Shown here one piece after another: positions 1 through 16,800 of a DNA stretch of 64,000 bases. The notes under the pieces are model-generated. The model was given only the letters and a program-made list of their open reading frames with translations, made no database searches and was not told the DNA's origin. The number at the start of each line of letters is the position of its first letter. Position 1 is the first letter of the stretch. Source of the stretch: Orientallactaga sibirica (taxonomy: Eukaryota > Chordata > Mammalia > Rodentia > Dipodidae); NCBI GenBank assembly GCA_036365145.1, contig JAEOAD010000025.1, positions 27,661,001 to 27,725,000 of the forward strand. The letters are read 5' to 3'. The translations under genes and the position numbers were made by a program.

Positions 1-1
1 A

Positions 2-6840
<6,839 letters not shown>

Positions 6841-8112
6841 AATCCTTGGCTACACTGGCTTTAGCTCTGAGTTATAATAGTGTATGCCTGAGAACAGATG
6901 CCCCTTGGGGGAGCTGAGGGGATCTGAAATACTGCCACTTACCGCCATGGTGTTTCCTGTGCGCTCAGCTCAAGCAGCTGTAGTCTGCTAGTTCTAATCC
7001 ATCCTCCCATTCATCGTCTGTACCCAGTGCCTACCATCTTCAAGGCGTTGTGCCAGGGGCTGTATGTCTCCACTGCCAAGTAGAAGTGACTCAAAGCCCT
7101 CTGACAAGGGTGTCCTGTCAGGTGCAGGTCTGGGCCTAGTACCCTACCTTTACTAAGCACAAGCACTTGCCACCACCATCACTGCCAACGATAGCGAGAC
7201 GGCCGTCCATCAGTGGCCCTGCAGGTCCTGCCCAGCGTGTTTTATCTGCCTATCCCCTTAGTGTAGCTGGGCATTGTCAGTTATTTGTGCCCTCCCAAAT
7301 GTCTGCCAACAAATGTCTCAGGCCCTGAGTGTAGGCATCTACCTTTACCCTTACTGTCATCTACGGACCCTCCCTATCTATATCAAGCAGGAACACGTAT
7401 CCTCCGCCAAGTTCCTTGCAATCTCTGTGTGGTAGAACCGTCTTTGTAAACTGGGAGCTGCCTTTTTGCTGGGCCCTCTGTCCTAAAGTTCCTTATTTAT
7501 TGAACCAGCTAGATTCCCCCCTGCCTCCCCAGCTAGGTCGGGGAGCAGGTGGTGATGAATCCTGCGACCTTTTCTGTTACCCTCTATTTATCCAGTCTTA
7601 TTTAGTCATTAATTTTACTCATTTGCTAATTTGATTTATTCATTTTGTTGTTGTTGTTCACTCATTCCTTTATCTGCCCTTCCTCACTCCTGGTAGGGAG
7701 ACAGAAGGAGCAGGGGGAGGCAGGACCCCTCCTTGCCAGCTCTGGGATCCTTACACAATGCCATCCACAGCAATACTCAGCACTCTCTCCCTCGGCAAGT
7801 AGTGACAAGAGGGGCCGACTGGAAGGGAGAGGACTGTGGGCCACTGTGGGTTTTCTTATCTGGCTTTGCTGTTCGTGCAGGAGTACGAGGAGGGCCTGGG
7901 GTACTCAAACCTAGGGAAGGGTTGGCCAGCCAGCCCCTCTGTCTTCTCAGGGACAAGAGTAGTCCACGACCCACCCACTCTGTCCCCTCTGACACTGCAG
8001 CATCTAAGTGTGGGGCCAGGACCCTAAATCTGCTCTTCTCCTGGGTGAGCAGTTACAGGGTTCTTGGCATGTGGGAATTGTTTTTATAATTGCTCCTAAA
8101 CGGCTGGATTTA
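6841..8112 (+). other. HCN3: HCN3 3' untranslated region, copy 1
   Basis: This is unique sequence following the HCN3 stop, free of SINEs. It has no convincing AATAAA on the plus strand; it runs to an A-rich tract near 8112. On the opposite strand, 8153-8158 reads AATAAA, so the HCN3 and PKLR 3' ends converge at this point. The copy at 11211-12482 looks identical by eye over its whole length apart from one A in the A tract. Confidence 0.6.
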
Positions 8113-8319
8113 AAAAAAAAAAAAAAAGCAGAGATGTTCATTTTGGCTCCTGGTTTATTTGTGGGAACAAGTGGGTGTGAAGGAATTTCTAGCAGCACAA
8201 GGAGCATTTGAGCCAGTAGCACAGGCGCTGGACATGAAAGTGGCTGGAGGAGTGGCCTGTAAGTGCAGTTCTGAGGAGATGGAGTTAGTGATGACACCAG
8301 CCTGCCTAAAGCTTGAGTC

Positions 8320-9170
8320 TTGTGGCTCACACCTGTGGTCCTTGCAATTGGGAGGCTGAGGCAGGAGGATCACCAGGAGTTTGAGGTCAGCCTGGACTCC
8401 ACAGTGCGTTCAGGGCCAGCCTGAGCTGAAGAGTAAGATCCTGTCTCAAAAAAGAAAAAAATCAGGGCTGGAGAGATGGCTTAGCGGTTGAGGCGCTTTC
8501 CTGCAAAGCCTAAGGACTTATGTGTGACTCTCCAGGTCTCACGTAGCCAGACGCACAGTGACGCAAGCATGAAATGTTGCACATGCGCTTCAAGGGGGCA
8601 CACAGGTCTGGAGTTGGTTCACAGTGGTTGAAGGCCCTGGCACACCCATTCTCTCTCTCAAATAAAAAAACAAAATCCGTTAGCTTAGCTTGGTTTTCCC
8701 CTCCATTCACCTACTCCAGCTTCCCCCAACGTGTGGCACTTTGATGTCACTGAAGGAGCAGGCTGCCCTGATTGAAATCATCAGGCGCTGACACGCTGCT
8801 CAGGAGAAGATCATACAAGCCGCATGGAGCCAGGTGTGGTGGCACATGTCTTTAATCCCAGCACTCAGGAGGCAGAGGTGTGAGTTTGAGGCCACCCTGA
8901 GACTACATAGTGAATTCCAGGCCAACCTGGACTACAGAGTGCAGGACCCTACCTTGAAAAACAAAACACAGGCCACATGGGAGAGCGTCACGTATTTCAA
9001 AACTATGGTTCTGGGAGGGGTGTGGTAGCACACACCTTTAATCTCACTCAGCACTCAGGAGGCTGAGGTAGGAGGAATGTGGAGAGTTCAAGGCCAGCCT
9101 GGGACTACAGAGTGAATTCCAGGTCAGTCAGGGCTAGAGTGAGATCCTGCTTCAACAAACAAAACAGTAA
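8320..9170 (+). repeat. SINEs in PKLR 3' region, duplication copy 1
   Basis: All on the plus strand: a diverged B1-like element (8320-8455), a tRNA-derived SINE (8464-8675, with A-box-like TGGCTTAGCGGTT) and B1-like elements at 8828-8968 and 9010-9170. They lie antisense within the PKLR 3' UTR. Matching elements in copy 2 are at about 12691-12826, 12835-13046, 13199-13340 and 13385-13540. Confidence 0.85.
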
Positions 9171-9451
9171 TGGTTCTGTTCAGGCCAGACAAGGTTGCCC
9201 TGTCTCTTCCCCAACCCCAGGGATAGGCGGCATGGCGGAAAGAATTAACTGCCAGGCTGGGATTAGTGGCTCAGAGCATATTAGGACCCAGCTGAGTGAT
9301 TGGAAGTAGAGATAAACAACTGATGCTGCTGGATGCCCTGCGTAATTGGACCCAGACTGTCAGGGCCTGCGTGACAGGGGCAGGGGGGCAGTGGGATGGG
9401 CATGGGTTGGAAGAGATGGGGTGCAGCTAAGTCGTGGTGGGGAGAGGCATC

Positions 9452-10185
9452 TCAGGACACGCTCAGCACCCGCATGATGTTAGTGTAGCCAGATCCAGGC
9501 CGCCAGCCCGTTACCACAATCACCAGATCTCCAACACGGAGGAATCCACGGAGCTTTCCTGGGGGCAAAACAAAGGGCCGATCATTGAGGGACCCAGGCC
9601 ACTACCTCTGAGAGCCTGAACATGTCGTGCGTGAGCCTGAGCTGGAGGCACTGAGCAGATGTGGGGTGACATGGGGCTGTGCTGACGGGGCAAGGCCAGG
9701 TGTGGTGATGCGACAATTATAAATTAGATTCGGGTTCCAGCCCATACTGGCTCTTCTCCCTCCTCTGTTCTTGCGTCATGCTGCGCTCCTTACAGATGTC
9801 TCTGCCCTGCCTCCCTCTCTTTCCCCTCTTTTCGGTTTAATCTCTCCTGCTTGGAGTCCAAGGTACTCTCCATCTCAGTGACCCAGGGGAATTATGGGAT
9901 GAATGAAGACAGGCAAGTCCCTCCGAGACAGGGGTAAGAAGCCAGGTTGGGGCGCTCCTGAACAAAGTGTCTGGTGAGAGGGGAGGCAAGGTCTCGGAGG
10001 CTCACCACTTTCAATGCCGAATTGGACCCTGTGATCCACGTCATCTGCCCAGATGGCTTCTGGAGGCTCACGGTAGAGCAGGGGAAGACGCCTCGGCACA
10101 GGTGCACCTGCCGGGCAGCCTGGGCAGAGCGGGTGACGGCAATAACTGCTGCCGGGGCCGGTACCGAGACAGCAGCTGGGCTGAG
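9452..10185 (-). pseudogene. PKLR: PKLR exons 10 and 11, duplicate copy, exon 10 frameshifted
   Basis: Exon 11 (9452-9558, 107 bp) is intact and ends in the pyruvate kinase C-terminus [10 protein letters not shown]. Exon 10 (10006-10185) is 180 bp instead of 182. One base is missing in the CCCGGG run of the RYRPRAA codons and one T in the VFPLLYR codons, giving two frameshifts. PKLR transcription from the right meets the intact copies at 14403-14584 and 13849-13955 first, so this pair lies beyond the functional end of the gene. Confidence 0.85.
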
Positions 10186-10516
10186 CTGAAAGGGGAGGGC
10201 AGTGTCAGCTCAGAGCATCCAAAGCTTTTCCTCTGCATTTTATACATATTTTCAGCTCCCAGCTGGCCTTTGAACACTGTTGCTCACGGCTCTTAGCCCT
10301 CAGCAAGCCATGGTCCTAGATAAAGGATCCCATGTCCTCATGTCCTGGGTATCCAGTATCGAACTCTGAAACTCTCCATCTCTGATTCAAACCCTGTTCC
10401 TCCAGCCCTCACCATACTCCTGTCTCCACCCACTGCCCTCTACTCCATCCCATTACCCTCACTCTCTGGTAGCCAGACTTCATCTTGGATTCCTTCCTTT
10501 TCCTGACAACTTCTAG

Positions 10517-11210
10517 GCAAGAAGAATTCCATACTGCAGCGGAAGCGCTCTGAGCCAAGTCCAGGCAGCAGCGGAGGCATCATGGAGCAGCATTTGGTAC
10601 AACATGACAGGGACATGGCTCGGGGTTCGAGGCCTGGCTCGGCACAGGAGCTCGGCTTAGTGGAAAGCCAGTGCTGTGGGAGCCACTTGTGCACGCGCCC
10701 CTACAGGCAGCTGCCGTGACCTCCAACGTGGCCATTGCCCTCACCCACCAACGAAGCCCCCTGCCTCTGTCCCCCGACTCTCCAGCCACCCTTCTTGTCC
10801 GCTCTGCTCGGCGATCGGTGGGCTCCCCAGCCTCTCCACTGGTGCCTGTTCGAGCTGGTCCTCTGCTGGCGCGGGGACCCTGGGCCTCCACCTCCCGTCT
10901 GCCTGTCCCACCTGCCCGAACCCTCCATGCCAGCCTGTCCCGGGCAGGGCGTTCCCAGGTGTCACTACTGGGCCCTCCCCCAGGAGGAGGTCCACGACGA
11001 CTAGGACCTCGGGGTCGCCCCCTCTCAGCCTCTCAACCCTCACTGCCCCAGAGGGCAACAGGCGATGGCTCTCCTGGGCGCAAGGGATCTGGGAGTGAAC
11101 GCCTGCCCGCCTCAGGGCTCCTGGCCAAGCCTCCAGTGACAGTCCAGCCCCAGGCCATCAGTGCCTGAGCCAGCCGCTCCCGGGGCCCTCAGCTCTCCGC
11201 CAACATGTGA
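10517..11210 (+). pseudogene. HCN3: HCN3 last exon, duplicate copy, frameshifted
   Basis: This copy of 6140-6840 keeps its splice acceptor and the first residues (GKKNSILQ... to DRDMARG). Two 2-base deletions (a G run near 10621 and a C run near 10639) then shift the frame to a TGA at 10717-10719. Two more small deletions follow near 11150 and 11180. It lies downstream of the intact terminal exon, so HCN3 would not need it. It is either a decaying duplicate or a low-quality contig end. Confidence 0.85.
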
Positions 11211-12524
11211 AATCCTTGGCTACACTGGCTTTAGCTCTGAGTTATAATAGTGTATGCCTGAGAACAGATGCCCCTTGGGGGAGCTGAGGGGATCTGAAAT
11301 ACTGCCACTTACCGCCATGGTGTTTCCTGTGCGCTCAGCTCAAGCAGCTGTAGTCTGCTAGTTCTAATCCATCCTCCCATTCATCGTCTGTACCCAGTGC
11401 CTACCATCTTCAAGGCGTTGTGCCAGGGGCTGTATGTCTCCACTGCCAAGTAGAAGTGACTCAAAGCCCTCTGACAAGGGTGTCCTGTCAGGTGCAGGTC
11501 TGGGCCTAGTACCCTACCTTTACTAAGCACAAGCACTTGCCACCACCATCACTGCCAACGATAGCGAGACGGCCGTCCATCAGTGGCCCTGCAGGTCCTG
11601 CCCAGCGTGTTTTATCTGCCTATCCCCTTAGTGTAGCTGGGCATTGTCAGTTATTTGTGCCCTCCCAAATGTCTGCCAACAAATGTCTCAGGCCCTGAGT
11701 GTAGGCATCTACCTTTACCCTTACTGTCATCTACGGACCCTCCCTATCTATATCAAGCAGGAACACGTATCCTCCGCCAAGTTCCTTGCAATCTCTGTGT
11801 GGTAGAACCGTCTTTGTAAACTGGGAGCTGCCTTTTTGCTGGGCCCTCTGTCCTAAAGTTCCTTATTTATTGAACCAGCTAGATTCCCCCCTGCCTCCCC
11901 AGCTAGGTCGGGGAGCAGGTGGTGATGAATCCTGCGACCTTTTCTGTTACCCTCTATTTATCCAGTCTTATTTAGTCATTAATTTTACTCATTTGCTAAT
12001 TTGATTTATTCATTTTGTTGTTGTTGTTCACTCATTCCTTTATCTGCCCTTCCTCACTCCTGGTAGGGAGACAGAAGGAGCAGGGGGAGGCAGGACCCCT
12101 CCTTGCCAGCTCTGGGATCCTTACACAATGCCATCCACAGCAATACTCAGCACTCTCTCCCTCGGCAAGTAGTGACAAGAGGGGCCGACTGGAAGGGAGA
12201 GGACTGTGGGCCACTGTGGGTTTTCTTATCTGGCTTTGCTGTTCGTGCAGGAGTACGAGGAGGGCCTGGGGTACTCAAACCTAGGGAAGGGTTGGCCAGC
12301 CAGCCCCTCTGTCTTCTCAGGGACAAGAGTAGTCCACGACCCACCCACTCTGTCCCCTCTGACACTGCAGCATCTAAGTGTGGGGCCAGGACCCTAAATC
12401 TGCTCTTCTCCTGGGTGAGCAGTTACAGGGTTCTTGGCATGTGGGAATTGTTTTTATAATTGCTCCTAAACGGCTGGATTTAAAAAAAAAAAAAAAAAGC
12501 AGAGATGTTCATTTTGGCTCCTAG

Positions 12525-12530
12525 TTTATT
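12525..12530 (-). terminator. PKLR: PKLR polyadenylation signal (AATAAA)
   Basis: The minus strand reads AATAAA here, about 1.3 kb beyond the PKLR stop in the intact copy, followed about 25 bp later by a sequence ending in a T tract. The resulting 3' UTR of about 1.35 kb would contain the four SINEs at 12700-13540. The duplicate is at 8153-8158. Confidence 0.55.
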
Positions 12531-13744
12531 TGTGGGAACAAGTGGGTGTGAAGGAATTTCTAGCAGCACAAGGAGCATTTGAGCCAGTAGCACAGGCGCT
12601 GGACATGAAAGTGGCTGGAGGAGTGGCCTGTAAGTGCAGTTCTGAGGAGATGGAGTTAGTGATGACACCAGCCTGCCTAAAGCTTGAGTCTTGTGGCTCA
12701 CACCTGTGGTCCTTGCAATTGGGAGGCTGAGGCAGGAGGATCACCAGGAGTTTGAGGTCAGCCTGGACTCCACAGTGCGTTCAGGGCCAGCCTGAGCTGA
12801 AGAGTAAGATCCTGTCTCAAAAAAGAAAAAAATCAGGGCTGGAGAGATGGCTTAGCGGTTAAGGCGCTTTCCTGCAAAGCCTAAGGACTTATGTGTGACT
12901 CTCCAGGTCTCACTTAGCCAGACGCACAGTGACGCAAGCATGAAATGTTGCACATGCGCTTCAAGGGGGCACACAGGTCTGGAGTTGGTTCACAGTGGCT
13001 GAAGGCCCTGGCACACCCATTCTCTCTCTCAAATAAAAAAACAAAATCCGTTAGCTTAGCTTGGTTTTCCCCTCCATTCACCTACTCCAGCTTCCCCCAA
13101 CGTGTGGCACTTTGATGTCACTGAAGGAGCAGGCTGCCCTGATTGAAATCATCAGGCGATGACACGCTGCTCAGGAGAAGATCATACAAGCCACATGGAG
13201 CCAGGTGTGGTGGCACATGTCTTTAATCCCAGCACTCAGGAGGCAGAGGTGTGAGTTTGAGGCCACCCTGAGACTACATAGTGAATTCCAGGCCAACCTG
13301 GACTACAGAGTGCAGGACCCTACCTTGAAAAACAAAACACAGGCCACATGGGAGAGCGCCACGTATTTCAAAACTATGGTTCTGGGAGGGTGTGGTAGCA
13401 CACACCTTTAATCTCACTCAGCACTCAGGAGGCTGAGGTAGGAGGAATGTGGAGAGTTCAAGGCCAGCCTGGGACTACAGAGTGAATTCCAGGTCAGTCA
13501 GGGCTAGAGTGAGATCCTGCTTCAACAAACAAAACAGTAATGGTTCTGTTCAGGCCAGACAAGGTTGCCCTGTCTCTTCCCCAACCCCAGAGATAGGCGG
13601 CATGGCGGAAAGAATTAACTGCTAGGCTGGGATTAGTGGCTCAGAGCATATTAGGACCCAGCTGAGTGATTGGAAGTAGAGATAAACAACTGATGCTGCT
13701 GGATGCCCTGCGTAATTGGACCCAGACTGTCAGGGCCTGCGTGA

Positions 13745-13771
13745 AACAGAGAGGGGGAGGGGCACCTTGGA
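13745..13771. other. PKLR: 27-bp insertion distinguishing duplication copy 2
   Basis: After the shared CTGCGTGA, copy 2 has 27 extra bases, purine-rich with a CACCTTGGA end, before CAGGGGCAGG resumes. Copy 1 (near 9373) joins the flanks directly. It lies in the PKLR 3' UTR, about 80 bp past the stop. Confidence 0.85.
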
Positions 13772-13848
13772 CAGGGGCAGGGGGGCAGTGGGATGGGCAT
13801 GGGTTGGAAGAGATGGGGTGCAGCTAAGTCGTGGTGGGGAGAGGCATC

Positions 13849-16800
13849 TCAGGACACGCTCAGCACCCGCATGATGTTAGTGTAGCCAGATCCAGGCCGC
13901 CAGCCCGTTACCACAATCACCAGATCTCCAACACGGAGGAAGCCACGGAGCTTTCCTGGGGGCAAAACAAAGGGCCGATCATTGAGGGACCCAGGCCACT
14001 ACCTCTGAGAGCCTGAACATGTCGTGCGTGAGCCTGAGCTGGAGGCACTGAGCAGATGTGGGGTGACATGGGGCTGTGCTGACGGGGCAAGGCCAGGTGT
14101 GGTGATGCGACAATTATAAATTAGATTCGGGTTCCAGCCCATACTGGCTCTTCTCCCTCCTCTGTTCTTGCGTCATGCTGCGCTCCTTACAGATGTCTCT
14201 GCCCTGCCTCCCTCTCTTTCCCTCTTTTCGGTTTAATCTCTCCTGCTTGGAGTCCAAGGTAGCTCTCCATCTCAGTGACCCAGGGGGAATTATGGGATGA
14301 ATGAAGACAGGCAAGTCCCTCCGAGACAGGGTAAGAAGCCAGGTTGGGGCGCTCCTGAACAAAGTGTCTGGTGAGAGGGGAGGCAAGGTCTCGGAGGCTC
14401 ACCACTTTCAATGCCGAATTGGACCCTGTGATCCACGTCATCTGCCCAGATGGCTTCTGGAGGCTCACGGTAGAGCAAGGGGAAGACGCCTCGGCACAGG
14501 TGCACCTGCCGGGCAGCCTGGGCAGAGCGGGTGACGGCAATAACTGCTGCCCGGGGCCGGTACCGAGACAGCAGCTGGGCTGAGCTGAAAGGGGAGGGCA
14601 GTGTCAGCTCAGAGCATCCAAAGCTTTTCCCTCTGCATTTTATACATATTTTTAATATATTCTATATATTTTTAAATTTTTATTTTTATTTACTTATTAG
14701 AGACGGAGAGAGAGAATGGGCACACCAGGGCCTCTAGCTACTGCAAATGAACTCCAGGTGCATGTGCCACCTTATGTATCTGGCTTACGTGGGACCTGGA
14801 GAATCAAACCGGGATCCTTAGGCTTCTCAGGCAAGTGCCTTAACCGCTAAGCCATCTCTCCAGCCCCATTATTTGTTTTTTCGAGGTAGGGTCTTGGTCT
14901 AGCTCAGGCTGACTTGGAATTCACTGTAGTCTCAGGGTGGCCTCGAACTTAGAGACCTTCCTACCTCTGCCTCCTTCCTGAGTGCTGGGATTAAAGGTGT
15001 GCACCCCTATGCCCGGCTGCTGGTTAACCACGTGGGGAACAAATGGCTAACTCTATAGACCCAAGGAGACAAGACAAGTCTGCAGGGCTCAGGCGAGTTA
15101 CCTAAGGCCTCACTGCTAAATTTTGGAGCAGATATTGAACTCAGACTTACTGGGCTCCTCCTCCGTGACAGCTCAACCTTATAAGGCTCTTTCAGCCCCA
15201 GGAGCCCAAATACCCTGAAATTAATACATCTAGAGAATATACCCTGCCAATTTCCTCCCCGGGCTGAGACGTCTGGGACTTGCCCTGGAGCAAAACCCTT
15301 CATCCCTGAGCAGTGCTCCCCCTCCCCCTCACCGGCCTGTGGTGGTCAGCACAATGATGGCTGCTGCACAGCACTTGAAGGAAGCCTCCACCGCGCCAAT
15401 GGCAGTGACTTCAGTGGGGTCGCGGCTCAGTGGCGCAGCCCTGCGCAGCTCCTCAAACAGCTGCCGGTGGTACACTGCGGCCTCGGCCTCCCGGGCAATC
15501 TATGGGTGTCAAGAGGTCAGGCTGGGTAAGAGCCAGGGGGTCCCAGTGGGGGTTTGGTTCTTTGGTCCCTCATTTCTGAGCTCCTACCGCATGCTGCATC
15601 TTCACGGCCTCCACCGGGAAGCTGCCTTTGGCCGTCTCCCCCGACAGCATGATACAGTCAGCCCCATCCAGCACAGCGTTGGCCACGTCGCTTGTCTCGG
15701 CCCGGGTCGGCCGGGCCTTTGTGATCATACTTTCCAACATCTGGAGGGCGCCGAGGGTGTCAGAGTTACAGGAGTCACAGTAACTCTGACTGGGGACCCT
15801 GCCTTTCTCTGATACCCACACTCTTTGAGTTTCCTGAAAGTCAAGACTACAGTAACAGCTGTGTGACCCTGGAAGTTCAGTTTCCTCCTCTGAAAAAGGG
15901 AGTCCTTTTATCTCCACCTTGAAGGGTTAGTAGCCTTCCCTGAAAACTACAGGGAACTGAAGCGTTAATTACTAACCTTAAGATGAGGAGGCATAAAGAA
16001 TGGAGACATTGGGCTGGAGAGATGGCTTAGAGGTTAAGCGCTTGCCTGTGAAGCCTAAGGACCCCGGTTCGAGGCTCAATTCCCCAGCACCCACATAAGC
16101 CAGATGCACAAGGAGGCACATGCATCTGGAGTTCATTTGCAGTGGCTGGAGACCCTGGTGTGCCCATTCTCTCTTTCTTTCTGCCTCTTTCTCTCTCTGT
16201 CTGTCTGTTGCTAATAAAATAAATAAAAATTAAAATTAAAAAAAAAAAAAAAAAGAATGGAGACATCCAGTCCTCCCTAGTCAACTCTGCTAAAGAGCCT
16301 ATTCCGAGCAAGTAATTTTTTTTTTTTTTTTTTTTTGGTTTTGCAAGGTAGGGTCTCACTCTGGTCCAGGCTGACCTGGAATTAACTATGTAGTCTCAGG
16401 GTGGCCTCGAACTCTCGGCAATCCACCTACCTCTGCCTCCCGAGTGCTGGGATTAAAGGTATGCGCCACCACGCCCGGCTCCCGAGCACGTAATTTTGAT
16501 GCCTTATCTGCTTCCCTTGGACCTGCAGCTGATTCAGTCTGTTTGCCTTAGGATCCTCCGGGTAAGTTTGAACCCCAGCCTCAGCCTTCATCCCGCGGGA
16601 AAGCTGGGGTCCCTCGCTACCTCCCAATGAACAGTCTGCGGAGATCAGGGCCGGTGTCCCTTCTTGCGTCTCTCCTACACTCTCCTTACACAGCTAACCT
16701 CAGGACCGCGTGCTGGACAGTGAGGAGTGCTGTAGGCCTATGGTGCGGGAATTCTCCCTCAGTTGCCATTAAACCCAAGCGTCCCCAGAGCCAAGGGTTC

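Larger units (their letters stand above)
10253..14652. repeat. Tandem duplication of the HCN3/PKLR 3' ends, copy 2 (about 4400 bp)
   Basis: This is the second copy of 5874-10252. It carries a frameshifted HCN3 last exon (10517-11210) and intact PKLR exons 10 (14403-14584) and 11 (13849-13955). Relative to copy 1, a 27-bp insertion begins at 13745, in the PKLR 3' UTR. Between 10253 and 11210 it lacks nine bases in five small deletions, mostly in G or C runs. The next 1.27 kb matches copy 1. Right of 14652 the sequence continues into an A/T-rich tRNA-SINE end not present after copy 1. Confidence 0.95.

Noticed and set aside
8464..8675. Possible tRNA gene (A-box and B-box-like motifs)
   Set aside because: These motifs recur in dozens of copies with a fixed non-tRNA body and A-rich tail; they are tRNA-derived SINEs, not tRNA genes.
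9842..10252. Copy 1 PKLR exon 10 as an alternative functional terminal exon
   Set aside because: It has two frameshifts relative to the intact copy at 14403-14584 and lies downstream of a complete terminal exon, so it is annotated as a damaged duplicate instead.
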